Of a stretch of 64,000 bases of DNA, positions 25,497-38,312 are shown in pieces; within the stretch, counting starts at the first letter, position 1, and every line of letters begins with the position of its first letter. The position numbers and the translations under genes are program-made. Source of the DNA: Paramecium octaurelia (lineage: Eukaryota > Ciliophora > Oligohymenophorea > Peniculida > Parameciidae). Under the pieces are notes generated by a model. It was not told the DNA's origin. It saw only the letters and a list, made by a program, of their open reading frames with translations, and ran no database searches. The stretch covers positions 252,648 through 316,647 of the forward strand of contig CAJJDP010000021.1 in assembly GCA_905182995.1 (NCBI GenBank), given 5' to 3'.

Positions 25497-26468
25497 ATGA
25501 GTGAAAGTTAATAAGATGATCAAATTAGCCCTTTGGATTTCGGAAAATACCATACTGAACCGTAGAGAGATCATCGAGAGATAAAATATATGCCCACAAA
25601 ACTCAGTGAGCCTAGAGGGAGTCAATAGTATCCCTAACATGTTGCTGTGGTTATAGATGATGATACAACCTCAAATAATGAATCAAGGTGGTATGCTAAG
25701 AATAATTAATATAAATAACTGATTGGAAATGAGAGAACTGGCTTTGTTAAAAAAGTAAAAATATTTATATCAATAGGTCTATTCAATTATGATAATTTAA
25801 TTGCTTATAACTATGATAATGTGCATTATATCATATGTTTCAATCGATTATAGAATGTTCTAATTACAAAATAGTGGTTATGCATATTTGGCTTTAGGAA
25901 TTGCTATCTTTATAGAAGTCATTCTCTTTTGCATACCTAAGTTTGCCTGGAGAGTACCCTATAATTATCTTCTTTTATTGATCTTCACAGTTTGTGAAGG
26001 ATATCTGATTTCTAATTTATGCAGTTATGTATTTGATGAATATAGTGAAAATGGTGGTAAACTGATATTCTTTATATAAGGTTACATTGTATTGATGGCT
26101 GCCAGTTTGTCCTTAGCAGCAGTAATAGGATTAACTTTTTATGCTTGCAAGACCAAATCTGACTTCACAACAAAAGGAGCTTTACTGTTTATGTGCACTA
26201 CCTCTTTGTTGTTATTTGGGATAATGGCAGGAATTTACTACTAAAATGTCATTAATCTTCTCTATTCGTTGATCTGCAGTCTTCTTTTTGGAGCCTATTT
26301 AATATACGACACACAATTAATTTTAGGTGGAAGTGTAATATATATATCATTTTATAGACTCATAAATTATCTATTGATGATTATATAATTGGATCAATGA
26401 TTATTTACATTGACATCGTCTACTTATTTGCACACATTTTAATGGTATTGATAGCATGTCTTAGATGA
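25497..26468 (+). CDS. Bax-inhibitor-1/Lifeguard (TMBIM) family membrane protein
   Basis: 308 aa with introns 25755-25776 and 26335-26357. A polar N-terminal region of about 85 residues precedes seven hydrophobic helices, including NYLLLLIFTVCEGYLISNLC, LMAASLSLAAVIGLTFYAC, ALLFMCTTSLLLFGIMAGIY and LICSLLFGAYLIYDTQLILG. The last segment, LSIDDYIIGSMIIYIDIVYL, carries the D-D-Y...Y.D..LF signature of the Lifeguard subgroup, whose aspartates form the calcium-leak latch. It probably acts in ER or Golgi calcium and stress control. It converges with the coiled-coil gene downstream, 42 bp between stops. Confidence 0.9.
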
Positions 26469-26510
26469 AGTTAAATTTGTTTTTAAATTTACATAAATAT
26501 ATTTAATTAC

Positions 26511-29496
26511 TCATCTTCTATAAGGAGCCAAACTGCTTCTTCTAACTTCTTCCACTTCTTTTTCCTTCTCTTAAACTCTGGCTCTGAGACTTTCAATCTC
26601 TGCTGATTACATCTAAATTTAGAATGATAAAAATACAACAAAATGGAATAGGAGATCTTAAATTTTCCTTGTTTACGCTCCACCATCTGCATATTATAGT
26701 CTCCATTACTTGAGTTCAGCTTCATTGACATCTATGATTCCTTATAATCTATCAATTTCATTAGACAAGACTCTAATCTAAAATGATATTGGATAATTCT
26801 TACATTTTCTTCATATTATTTTAACTAAATTATTTATTATTCCAATTAATAGCATTTCTTCTTTAATTAATCGATTTCATCTTATCTGTTCATTAATAAT
26901 TAATTCAATCTTTCAATTTCGGTGGATAACATAGCACATCTATTCTCTAATTCAATATATTTAGATTTGTATAACTCTAAGGAATTGTATTTTTGTTTTA
27001 AGTCATCATATTATCTTTAAAGTAAATTATACTAAGACTCTAATCTCTCTTTTTCCTTCCTTAATTCATCTGATTCTGAAAATGCTTTTCTTAATTGTTA
27101 ATTAACTCTTTCCAATTCTTGATTACTAATTTAGATCTTGTTTTCATATCTTTAAATTTGAGTTCTATAATCATCAATCTCTCCATTTCTCAATCTCAAT
27201 TGTTCATTCAATCTTTAATTCTCAGTAGTCAAACTTATAATTTTTTATTCTAGAATTTGACAATTATCTTAATATATTTTCAAACTTGCTATTTAGTTTT
27301 CCAATCCTTGTCTTTTCACCTTTTCTTCATCTTGTAATTTTTGTAATAGGTTATTTCTATCCAATGCTTTATATAATTAATCATCCTTAATCTTTAATTA
27401 ACTTTGATAATGTGATATTTGATTAGTCAATTATTCATTTTCATCAAAAATCTCCGCTTAAACTTATGTTAATCTATCAATTTCAGAACAATGCAATATA
27501 ATTCTTATTAATGATTACTTCCACTTATCCTCAACTATTCTATTAGTTTGACTCAATTCAGAGTAAGCCTATTCTAATCTTCTATATTTAGACATCCACT
27601 CTTCAGCTTCTGTCGATTTCAATCCCATACTCTATTTCAGTTTTTAGATATCGTTCATCATCTATCTCCTTTAGTCATCAAATTCTTAAGATTTCTATGA
27701 AAATAACATCTTCTATCTTTCTAGTTCTTATGAAATCATAGCAATGGTATTTTCATATTCGACTAATTTCTTATTCTTCATTAATGATTCTTATAAATCA
27801 TATTCAATATTGGTATATTTTCTTTTCCATTCTTCAATCTACTTTTACAAGGATTAATTAATTTATTCTTGATTATTAATCTCTTTTTGCAACTAATTTT
27901 GATTTATTTATAAATTTTATAACTCTAATTATTTCTATCTCAATTATTCTTACATTCTATCGATTTCTTAAGTTAAACAACTTAATTTACTTTTAATATC
28001 ATTATATTAAATTGATTTATTTTTAAATTCTTATTCATAGTGTTAACATTTTTATTTCCACTCTTCTAATTCATGAATTTTCTATCTTAAAATATTGTTT
28101 AGTCTTTCTATTTCAGATGTTAACAATTCAATTCTACTAATGAGTTCTTGATTTCCTTGTTCTAGATTATGATTTGATTGTTGTAATTGATAGTTTTTCA
28201 TCTTTTAATCTTCCAAATTATTACTCAATTGCTAAAACATATCAATTTGATCTTTTAATTGCATTTACAATTAATCTAATTTATGTAATTTCTATTTCAT
28301 TTCTTTGCATTGATTATCTGAATCAAAATATTTCTATCTCCATTCTTCTCCTTATTTTATTTTTTCTCTCAAGACTTAATTTAATCTATCAATTTCTCCT
28401 TACAGAAGAACAATTTTGTTTTACATTTAATCTATAATTTAGTCCTAATCCTTGTATTTGATTAATTCATTTTAGGTCATAACGAATGCTTAATTGAGTT
28501 AATCATAGTCTTTCTACTTTTTATCAAATTAATTTTATAATGATCTAAGTTCAGATCTCCATTTTTCAGATTCTTAAGCCATGTTATTATAACGTGCTTT
28601 ATTCATTTCCAATTCTTCTAATTTCTATTTCAACAAATTGTTTAATCTCTCAGTTTCACAAACTAACATTCCTATTTTATTTTCCAATTAGACTATTTTT
28701 TCTTCCTATTGCTTGTACTATTAAAATTCAGCCTCATATTAATTCAACTCTACTTAATAATACTCTACAGCCTATTATTTACTCAACAATTGTTCTCTTA
28801 GTTTTTATACCTCATTTTCCTAAAGATATTTAAGCATTCATAATACATTAGTCTGTTTTTATGCGAATAATTAATTCTTCAAATCATCTATTTCCTTTTA
28901 TTATTTTGAATTTCCAACCAAAAGTTATTGTTTCAATTACTCATTTTCATTTCTGTATTTATCCTCATTAGTAAAAAATCTGATTTTCCAATTCTCAATC
29001 TCCTCTGTATACTATGTAGTAGTAATTTCGATCTCTTATCTTAAACCATTAAATACTGATTTTACCTATACATACTCTCCTAATATTGCATCTGCATAAG
29101 TCTAGCTTACAAATCTTCTATTTGTTTTTCATAACTATTTCTATCAAGCAATTTATCATCCATCTCCTTTATCCTATATTTGAGTTTATCATTTTCAGCT
29201 ACGAATCTTTCAACTTCACAGGCCATCAAGAAACAAACAATATCAAGGTTTTTACCCAACTATTATCTAGGGGGAGGAGGGTTATTAATTTACGAGGAAT
29301 AGATGCTATTTCCAGACCTATCCAGGATAAACACAATTAAATACATTGATCTTTTCATTTAAGAGGATCCTAAATTTTGTGTCACTGAAGTGCACTGTCT
29401 TACTGTACTAGTAATAACTTTTGAAGAAGATTATGATGTAAAATAATCTTTATTTTAGGTGACTGGTTCTAATGGAGATCTGCTATATGTATTCAT
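26511..29496 (-). CDS. large coiled-coil protein with repeated EIERLN-type units
   Basis: 951 aa from ATG 29496 (MNTYSRSPLEPVTQNKDYF) to TGA 26513-26511, with introns 29318-29344, 29040-29065 (ends AAG), 28820-28846, 26778-26803 and 26613-26636. After about 70 polar residues with PPPP the protein is nearly continuous coiled coil. A unit recurs: CETERLNNLLKQKLEELE, GEIDRLNQVLREKIKQGEEW, SEIERLNNILRQKIHELEEW, STEIERLNQLLMNRQDEIDQ, SNEIDRLQGIIDVNEAELKQ, usually followed by WK/WR and an aromatic. It ends VRRSSLAPYRR. Such proteins build cortical or basal-body fibres in ciliates, but no family is diagnosed. ATG 29358 is a possible internal start. Confidence 0.8.
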
Positions 29497-29925
29497 TTTG
29501 AATTCAAATAATTATTAATAAAGATCGTTAATTTTATATTCACATAAAAACTCTCCAATCTCACTACTTTACAATTCTAACCAAATTGTAATTGTCTTCA
29601 ATTCAAAGTTGCCTTCCCTTTTATCTAAAATTTCTCACCAAATTTCTAATTGTAAATATTATCTCAATACTATCTTACACTATTTGTATACAAATCGATC
29701 ATCGAAGTTATTTTTCTATTTAGGGAATCTAGAATCTGAGAAGAAGTTCTCTTTTAAAATATTAATTTCTCAATATAAATACAAATAAAAAAATCCTTTA
29801 GAATAGATATCTAATTTAAATTTCAAAGGTATCTGAGTAATTACAATACATCATTTCTTATTGAGGCAAATTAGGATTATTTATAAACTTTCATTTATTA
29901 TATTTTATTGGTTGTTATAAATTAA
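29497..29925. other. divergent intergenic region
   Basis: About 430 bp between the divergent starts of the coiled-coil and IQ-motif genes. No coding frame or structured element seen. Confidence 0.6.
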
Positions 29926-32900
29926 ATGCTTAAACCGAAAACAAGCAACCCAAATAGTATTACATTAATTAATTTAGACAAGATTACTGGATGTAAGGTT
30001 GAAAGTTAAATAAAACCTAAGATGACTGTTAATGAAACCAGGCAATTAGGACATACAGAATCTGATTAACAAGATTTTCTAATGGCAAGCAAATTAAACC
30101 CTAGTCAAATAGTTACACCAAACAAAATAAAAAAGAAGAAAAAGAAAAAATCTAAGAAATCTTCTTAGAAATCTAAAACTGAAATACAAAAAAGTGGACT
30201 TAAAACAAAAAAGTCTATTTCGTAAGTATTTCCATGGGGAGTTAATCAGCAGAGACTAAGGAATTACATTTTATCTGAATAAGAGAAATATTATAATGCT
30301 ATGTAACGTCGAAATACAAGAACAACTGTTGACCTCAAAGATAGGAGATAATAAATTGGTACATCCTTTTTAAACCAATTTGCAGAAAAGAATCTTAAAT
30401 CAATAATCAAAAGTAATATTATTTATTAAGCTAGAGAAAAAGTCCTTCCACGATGAGAGTCAACCTAAATAAAAATTAAAAATATCAACTACCTTGCAAA
30501 AATAATATAAATAACTTCTAAAGAAACCTAAAAACTTGAATATTCTACCAAATCGACTGAAAATAAGTTCTATTCATTACCCTAGTCCTGCATAAAAAAT
30601 ATAGAGGAGAAATAGAAGTCTATCACAAGGTTAGCATAATAAATAGATTCTAAACAATAGGATTAGAACAGGTTCTCTTCATGAAAAGACTGGAACCTTA
30701 TTTGAAGTGACAACCTAAAAATTAAAATTCAAGAAACCAGAGAAAAAAAAAAAGATAGTTATATAATATTAGAATATTGAGGAGAATTTTCTAATTAATA
30801 ATAATTAAGGTATCAATTAATAAAAAAATGAATCAAAACCCCATTCCTCATTATACAAACTAATGAGCAATTCCAGCAGCAATAACATGCCTAACGATAG
30901 CGATATATAATAGAATATTTAAAACATAGATGATAGCTTTTACAGTTAAAAAAACATTAATGATACTCATTCTGAAGAAAATGATGAAACCAAAAAAATT
31001 AAAGGGACAAATTACTTTTAAATGAGAAAATGTTCAATTCCTGAAATAACTGAAGAAGAAAATTATTTCAAAAAAGCTAATTGTTACAAGGTGACTTTGG
31101 TTTAGAGCGATTTCACAGTTGAGAATTAAGCTGCTTTAATCATTTAAAAAATGTGGAGAGGATATAAATTAAGACGAATGCAATTAAAAAATAAATCCTA
31201 AGAAAAGAAAGATATCTCTAAAACTAAGGATAGCTTAAATTTAAAAAGTTTAACCAAATCCCAGATTAATAAATTAATCAAATTTGGATTTCTGAAAAAA
31301 AATTCAATTGATAATTCTCAGTTTGTTGATGAATCTAGCATTTTAAGTCATTCAAGACCTAATTCTTAAATGGATTATTAAAAAGAAACAAAAAAGTAGA
31401 TAGAACCTAATTAATATCAAAAGTTTATAGAAAATTTTTAAGCTGATATTGAATATAAACCTAACTTGGCTAACCAATTGAATTAAGTTTAAAATAAATT
31501 TAAAGATATTTAGTTGCAAATACTATCTGAGCACACTCCTGAAAAAATTAAAAAAACATTTTAGAATTCTCAAGAAGAACAAATCCAATCCTTTGGTAAT
31601 TAAAAATCAAAAAAAATTAGTAAATTATCAATTGATGTTGAAGAATAAGAAGAAGAAAATAAAGTTGATATTGGAGAAATTAGATGCGCTTTTGGTTCAG
31701 AATCATTATTAAAGAGTCTATCATAAGAAGGGGAATAATCATTTTAACAGGATAAAGGAATATTTGAATAGACTTCATTCTAAGATTTTGTAATGAATAA
31801 ATTTAAAGAGCTAATGCAGAGAGACAAGATGGATTAATTAATTGCTTTAAGAGAAGAAGCAGTTTAGTAAAGACAATAATAATCATTAAAATAGATTGAC
31901 AAAGCCTTTTAGAATAATCAAATATCTCCTAGAACATTCGAACTTCAATAAAGGAAAATAGAAAAGTGGGTTAATAAATAAAAAACAGATTTAGAATAAA
32001 AAAAGCGAGAAATATTAAGAGGGTAACAAAGTGTATTTGATGCTATAGTGAAAACATAAAGAGACTTGCAATTTGTTAAATAAATGCTTTCATCATAAAA
32101 CTCATAAACTTACATAAAAATAGTAGATTCTTTAAGTTAGGAATCTGCCAATTATTCTGAAAATAGTCTAAAGAGTTCAATTATCGATATTTAAATTTCC
32201 AATTCTTAGATGTTATAATATTAGCAAGATGATAAAAATAAGGTTTACGAAGATGTAGTAACAATATAGAGAAAAAGCAATAATATATTAGAAGAAAAGG
32301 AATTAGTTTGTGCTGAGCCTTTTAACTTAAAAAAGTTAGCCTAATCTCAATTTGTTAGAAATGTTGAACAGTTGAAATAACCTTAGAAGATATCGGATAA
32401 ATGTGCTGATTCATACTCTATCTTGATTTCGAATATGCTGATATAAGAGGAAGTTAATTAGTTTTATACAGAAATGTTAAGAAATGGCATAGATTTATAC
32501 GAGATAATAAGCAATTCCTAATTAAATCGTAGAGCATAGATTGCTTAGCCAAAAGAATCAAAGATGCAAGGGCTTAAAATAAATGTAGCATAAATTAAAG
32601 CGTATCTCAAATACTTAGAAGAGTACTTGATAGGTAATCAAATTTATTTAATATCATTAAGATAATGTAATGATTTAAATCTAGAGGGTAATAAATATAC
32701 CTTTGGGTCCATCATCCTAAATTATGCTTAAGTTTCTTTAGCCAATTCGAGACTCGGCTGAGTCAGAATACGATTCAAATGGAGCATAGCATTAAATCAT
32801 ACTTAGTGTAGAGTTGTTTGGCAAATTTGAAAGATTTTTAATGGAATAGCGAATAATTAACCATTAAAATAAACTATTAATTGAATTAGAGCATATTCAT

Positions 32901-33351
32901 AATAAAGCAATCTTTGATTCCTTAAATGAAGCACTTGATTAATTTAGACCATACGGTTTGAATGGTTAACCATTTCTATGGAAATCTGATCCAACAAGAT
33001 TGAGAGCAAGGGAAGTACAATTGACCGATATTCCTGGAATCATTCGTAAAGCCTCAGAAAAAGTCATTGATTGGGTTCATTATATGACAGGGATCTTATT
33101 TGATAAAGAAGATTCGCCGTTTCCTAAATCCATGCAACTAGACCAAGAAACCATAGCATAGATAAGAGAGGACAGGCTGTATAGAATGTTAACATTAGAT
33201 GTATAATTATATTTGTAACTTTTAGATTATTGATAATGAAGATAGATGGACAAATTATGATGAAGAAACTACTGAAATCTCTATTGATTTATCAGATCTG
33301 TTATTTGATTATCTAATTGAGGAAGTAGCATTTGAGATGTATAAAAAATGA
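29926..33351 (+). CDS. IQ-motif protein with CEP350/TRM-like C-terminal domain (tentative)
   Basis: 1116 aa with introns 30413-30434, 32634-32661 (ends AAG) and 33201-33225. The N-terminal third is basic and low complexity (a long Lys run near 30130). An IQ calmodulin-binding motif, AALIIQKMWRGYKLRRMQ, lies near aa 395. A charged coiled coil follows (REEAVQQRQQQSLKQIDKAF, RKIEKWVNKQKTDLEQKKRE). The C-terminal 190 residues look folded: ELEHIHNKAIFDSLNEALDQ, FRPYGLNGQPFLW, IREDRLYRMLTLDV and DLSDLLFDYLIEEVAFEMY. That ending resembles, by eye, the C-terminal domain shared by centrosomal CEP350-type and plant TRM proteins that recruit FOP/TON1 partners. This link is an inference needing a profile search. 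Confidence 0.65.
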
Positions 33352-33393
33352 TGTTTTTGTTGAATATATTAAAATTCAGTTTTTTTTAATTTT

Positions 33394-36300
33394 TCATGTC
33401 TAATGTTTAATAACTTATAAAAGATTATTTCTAATTTGTTTGACGTCAATTTCATTTTATGTTCTAAATAAAAAATATAATGTACTGCAAGATTTGATTC
33501 AAATTGATGAAAATCAAACTGTAATTTAATAATACATTATCAAAGATACCTGTATTATTTGATAAATCTGTTAAGAAAGAATGGTCCTATCCTTTTTCCA
33601 TGTAATCTAAGACCCACTCTTCTTATAATTCGGTAAAAATAATCTTATCGAATTCCTCCTCTGTGAATACATCTGCCGCACTATGATAGGCAAACTTTAT
33701 TTCGCAAGGTAGCATTTCTAGTTAATCTTTAAGTTTGTTAATGAGATCTAGCATTTTAGTTTAAATTTCGATTAATTGTCTATTCTTTTGATCCTATTAT
33801 GTGTTAGAAGTTGAAAATTAAGAGTTGGATATTTTAGTTTTTTTGTATCCCTAATATATTAACACAGCTTTAGCTATATTGGAATGATGTTATTCTAAAG
33901 AAAACCATTTTAAAATTTTGTCTGTATTGTCTTAGTCAAATTGAAGCAAACTAACTGGTTTCTCTCTACCTAAAACATCTATCTTTTCCATCACCTTCTT
34001 TAATGAAATTTTGAAAGAACTTAAAATGACTTTAACCAGTTCATTCTTAATCTAAGCCCAATGCTAGTACTTTCGTGGGTATTAATTTAAAAAATAGAAC
34101 AAATGGCTAAACCTATTAACAACTAAAAAGTCTTCATAATTTGAGATGTAGATTGTTCTTGAATATTCTATTTATTACTCCTCCTACATTGGGAAAATAA
34201 GTTCAATTAAATTCTTTATATTTAAGAATAAATACTTTTCTAAATTAGTCATATTATTTAAATAAATTTAATATCCATCTAAATCCTTATACTTAAACTT
34301 ATTTAATTTCTTGCAACTTTTCGCTTTAGATTAATTCTATCCTTTTTTAACTCTCCAGAACTACTTCAATCAATTGTTATAATGAACTATTGTTGTTCTT
34401 CTGATCAATTTCATTAAAATCCTCAACAATCATCTAGAGATTTCCAGAATGCAAATATTGCATAGACTCTAATAAACATATAACATCCTTTTCAAATGTT
34501 ATATCCGACTACAACTACTATTTAATATACTCAACGTCTTAAGAAACCTTCTTCCTTTATAATTTTATGGCAATTTATTCTAATTAATGTGACTAACTAA
34601 AGAACTTTTCAATATTTATCTTTTTCAAGTTTTAACTCTCAATATCACTTAGTTGTAATTGTTGAGGCAAGTTAACAATAATTTCTTGAATTTTTAAGTC
34701 CATAGCTTATCTTTATTTTTAATAGCTTTCTTTAAATGTCAAATATTAAACATGTGCATCGATATCATGAATGTTTATATATGGTTCTACTTTTGGACTC
34801 AAAGAATTAATAAATTTCAGCTCTGTTTCAATTTTTTTCACAAACTTCTCTTTAAATTCACTTAATGTAGGATGTTGTTATTATACATTGTTTATTTTTA
34901 CTAATAGTATTTTAAGAATGCATTTTGATTATTATACTTCTTAATATAGGTTTATAAGATGCTACCATTATTCTTTGGATATGGATTATTGTAAATTAAA
35001 GAAAATTTAATCGAAAAAGTCCTAAAAATTATTATTTTGATATTTTTTAAATTCATCTATTAATGGAAGTATGAAATTCACTGCTGCTTTCTAGGAATTA
35101 ACTTAATTTTGAATTGTATCGATAAATAAACATGATTTTTAATAAATCTTATTCTTCATTGCAAAAAAGTATTTAGTCTAATCAAAGTGTACAAATTTAA
35201 GTTCGTCTTTTTGGCATTTAAATTAGTAATAGTTATCTTTGTAATTTTAAGGTTATTAATTTAAATAAAATATAAGATATTAATAATAATCAAAGCTATC
35301 ATAATATTCTTATAACAAATCTTTTTGAATAGCAATTTTATCAATTGCTGCTAGCGATAGCCTATATTCTTAGATAATTAGCAAGTAGTTTGATAAACAT
35401 ATTTATATATCTTTTGAAACTCCCTTAAAATATATAGAGGAAACGCGTTATAAATTAATCATTTTTTATTAAAGCTCTTATTCTTATTAAGGAAAAGATT
35501 TAATTAATTATAACAATTTGGAGCAAATAGATTTATATTATTAATGATTTTGGTTGATATTTCCCAATCTAAATTATATTAATAATACTATTTTACCTTC
35601 TTTTTTCAGAAAGCGTTTATTCATATTCCTTAGCCATCAACTCAATATCCGAGAAATGCTTAAGGGATACAGATGTGAATTCAGCTTCACTCACAGCTTC
35701 TGATTCATCAAAAGGCTTATGTAATCTTTCATAAGCTGCCACAGAAACTACTGACATGAAATTAAATGCTTCATTAAATAAATCTCTTAATTCATCAGCT
35801 TTGGATTCAAATTGATTAAAAGCATATTTAATTTCTCTTTAAAATTTTTAGTAAGAAGTGCATTAATCATACTAATACAATGAAGTCTGAATATTTTTAA
35901 GTTATTAAGTAATATTTAATTTTTATTGTTTAATTCTACTATGCTTTTCAATAATTGTATGCACTGTTCGACCTTCCATTTTGATACGATCTCGAATATT
36001 TTCTGCATCAATTTCTAATTACTAATAATATTAAGGTTCAACATTTGATGAGATCAATCTTGAAGCTTATAGGTTTGATTAATTCATTGGCACTGTTGAT
36101 CTAAATAATGTGAAGATGTTTTCTAAATTCTCTAATTAAACCTCTTTCAATAAACTTTGTTTTGCTGGGTCTTCTTAAGATATTTATTCATTTCTAATTT
36201 CACTTTTTATTTAACCTTCAATCTTTGAAGCAGGTTTTTATTACTCCATTTCTACAGGTGCAATATATGATAATTCAGGATCAATATTCAAGGAATTCAC

Positions 36301-36438
36301 ACTTAACTAAGGTTATTTTTAAGTAGGTAATTGCAATAGATTTTGAGTTTAATTCGATGGAGTGTTATCAAATATCCTCTTCTTTTAAGTCGATGAAACA
36401 TTATTAATGTTACTTGTATTAACATAGATGTTTGACAT
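33394..36438 (-). CDS. large helical protein, unknown
   Basis: 988 aa from ATG 36438 (MSNIYVNTSNINNVSST) to TGA 33396-33394, with introns 35569-35596, 34337-34364 and 33464-33485. The first about 130 residues are polar. The rest is rich in Leu, Ile, Lys, Gln and aromatic residues with regular amphipathic helices, without membrane spans. Recognisable blocks are FKYKDLDGYQIYLNNMTNLE, KYLFLNIKNLIELIFP, HLFYFLNQYPRKYQHW and EEEFDKIIFTELQEEWVLDY. The overall look, an N-terminal coiled coil followed by helical bundles, recalls vesicle-tethering (exocyst/COG/GARP) subunits, but I cannot match a specific one. It converges with the IQ-motif gene, 42 bp between stops. Confidence 0.65.
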
Positions 36439-37009
36439 ATTTAATAATAAATTGTGAATAAAATTAATTATAAATTCATATCATCTTTTATATTTGATTA
36501 TTATCTTCTAATTAATAAGGTAATGTTAGATAGAATCAATGAATGCTAGATATATAAAATTTTGAATAAACAAGACATAGAAGAATTTATATATTCTAAT
36601 TTCTTCACATTTTTTATTGTTATCTGAAGTAAAAACCAGTACTATAATAATTATTTGTAGCTTTATATCATTATCTCTATCCTTTCAAGCCAAAATTGGA
36701 AACATATATGTTAAAAAATTAAAATCTTAATTCATTATTAAAAATAGAATGAGAGAAAAGTGGAGAAAAAAGAGAATGCGATGACTTAAGAGAAATAGAC
36801 GTAAGGCACGTTAGTGATACAAAGGGAGTGATAAATGTCAATATGTTTAATCGAAAATCTAGTTTTTGAATTTTAGCAGTATTTTATAATTTTGAGATTT
36901 GTACCTTAAATATCAAATGAGTTATTTAATTTTATAAGGTTTGTGAGAATATTTCTGATCAGAATAAGAAATTTTCATTATTTATGTAATTAATTATTAT
37001 TTAATTCGA
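36439..37009. other. divergent intergenic region
   Basis: About 570 bp, AT-rich, before an unresolved locus on the plus strand. No convincing coding frame seen. Confidence 0.55.
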
Positions 37010-37566
37010 ATGGAACAAGAAGAAGTTTTAAGATAAATGCAATTTTACATCCTAAAAACTAAGAATTTAATAAGTGAGTGCTTAATAAAAGAATGTTTGG
37101 AATGTTAGATTGAACTATTAAATGATCTTGAAGGAAATAATTAATTTATTATCATTTGTTTATTTTACAAATACCAGAGATTAGTTAAAATATTAATGTG
37201 AAGATTTTATGCCTTTTACTGCTCTCAATGTCTTTATGATAATCCTAACACAAATCTTTTACTATGTCCTATAAAAATAAGTCAAACTAGTTATTTGAAG
37301 ATTGACATGAAAAAGGCAGAATGATGTATGATAAATTATAATTTAAAAGGTTTCAATTAGGTATTGTGAATTTAATTTAAATTGTATCCAAACGCCGAAA
37401 TTGTGCGATTTTCGATTTGACCTAATTAGAAAAAAGTAGTTGTAATGATAAATCTTGAAAAACTAGACTCTTTAAACAACAAGAAACACAATGTATAGAA
37501 AATGAATATGAAAAAAAATTGGATTCGATTGCATCTGTTAAAAGAGTATTAATAATTACTTTTTGA
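37010..37566 (+). CDS. unresolved Cys-containing locus, possible small gene or pseudogene
   Basis: ATG 37010 opens MEQEEVLRQMQFYILKTK then ISECLIKECLECQIELL. The last 150 bp read YCEFNLNCIQTPKLCDFRF and IRKKLFKQQETQCIENEYEK, with a possible intron at 37437-37467. Between them the start frame contains two TGAs, at 37199-37201 and 37322-37324, that no 20-33-nt GT...AG intron I tried removes in frame, while the other frames are open for only part of the way (for example CSQCLYDNPNTNLLLC). The paired cysteines suggest a zinc-binding protein. Either I have missed an unusual intron, or this copy is frameshifted. No family is recognised and no symbol is justified. Confidence 0.3.
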
Positions 37567-37605
37567 AGCTTGAATAATTAATAATTTCATTTATAATGTA
37601 AAATC

Positions 37606-38272
37606 TCATTACTTTCCGTATTCCTTTTAGGTCATCAGATTATAAAAGTCATCAAATGTTACAAATCCATCGTCATCCAAATCAGCCTAGATTATGATGA
37701 ATAATAATACTTTCTTAAACATATGTTAAATTTCTTCATCTGTCATTTCTTCTCCTAAATCTTAAGCTACTCTTTTGAGTTCATCCCAAGTAATTCGACC
37801 TTTGATAGAGAATATATACTTTACCTTCTTTGTTCCAGTCATACAAATTGAACACCTTATGAATTTATTCTCGTGTATCTTTATCACTTACTTTTGCTGT
37901 TGCTAGATGTAAAAATTCTTCAAAATCAATTCCTCCAGAATTGTCAGTATCTAACTCTCCCAGCACTTAATAAATAAATTTATTATGATATGTTTTGATT
38001 CCAGATGCTTCAAAGGCTTCTCTCAATTCTTATGGATCGATTGCTCCTGACCCATCACCGTCGAAAATATCAAAGGCTTACTTAAAATTAAACCACGATT
38101 ATACCTTAACTTCCAAGACTTCTTCCTTTGTCAAATGAGGAGGTTTGGCATAATCTTCAGCATTCAATTCTTTTTATTTAGGGGGTTGATGAGGTTGGGG
38201 ATTTCGTTACGGTTAGTTACCTTTGGCTGGCTAAGGGGGAGGTTATTTTTATATGTTTTGTTATCTTGACAT
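37606..38272 (-). CDS. centrin-like four-EF-hand protein with Pro/Gln N-terminal extension
   Basis: 197 aa after introns 38081-38104 and 37800-37824 (both end AAG) and 37687-37710. A Pro/Gln-rich extension (QQNIQKQPPPQPAKGNQ) of about 45 residues precedes HLTKEEVLEVKQAFDIF. The four loops are DGDGSGAIDPQE, DTDNSGGIDFEE, DWNKEGRITWDE and DLDDDGFVTFDD. The first, second and fourth keep the calcium-binding side chains, while the third is less standard. The EF-hand spacing and the KADLDDDGFV phrase match the centrin family, which in Paramecium forms the infraciliary lattice and basal bodies. The extension is longer than in canonical centrins. It lies 40 bp from the stop of ATG4 on the same strand. 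Confidence 0.87.
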
Positions 38273-38312
38273 TGATAAAATAGATATTTATTTAAATAAA
38301 AGTATGTAATTT

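Noticed and set aside
32670..32690. 18-nt GTAATG...TAG segment as an intron in the IQ-motif gene
   Set aside because: It is shorter than any other intron here, and the frame is open without splicing it.
35100..35160. A fourth intron in the large helical gene
   Set aside because: It came from misreading the reverse complement. The correct sequence (CATGTTTATTTATCGATA) stays in frame, and removing the false intron made the length divisible by three.
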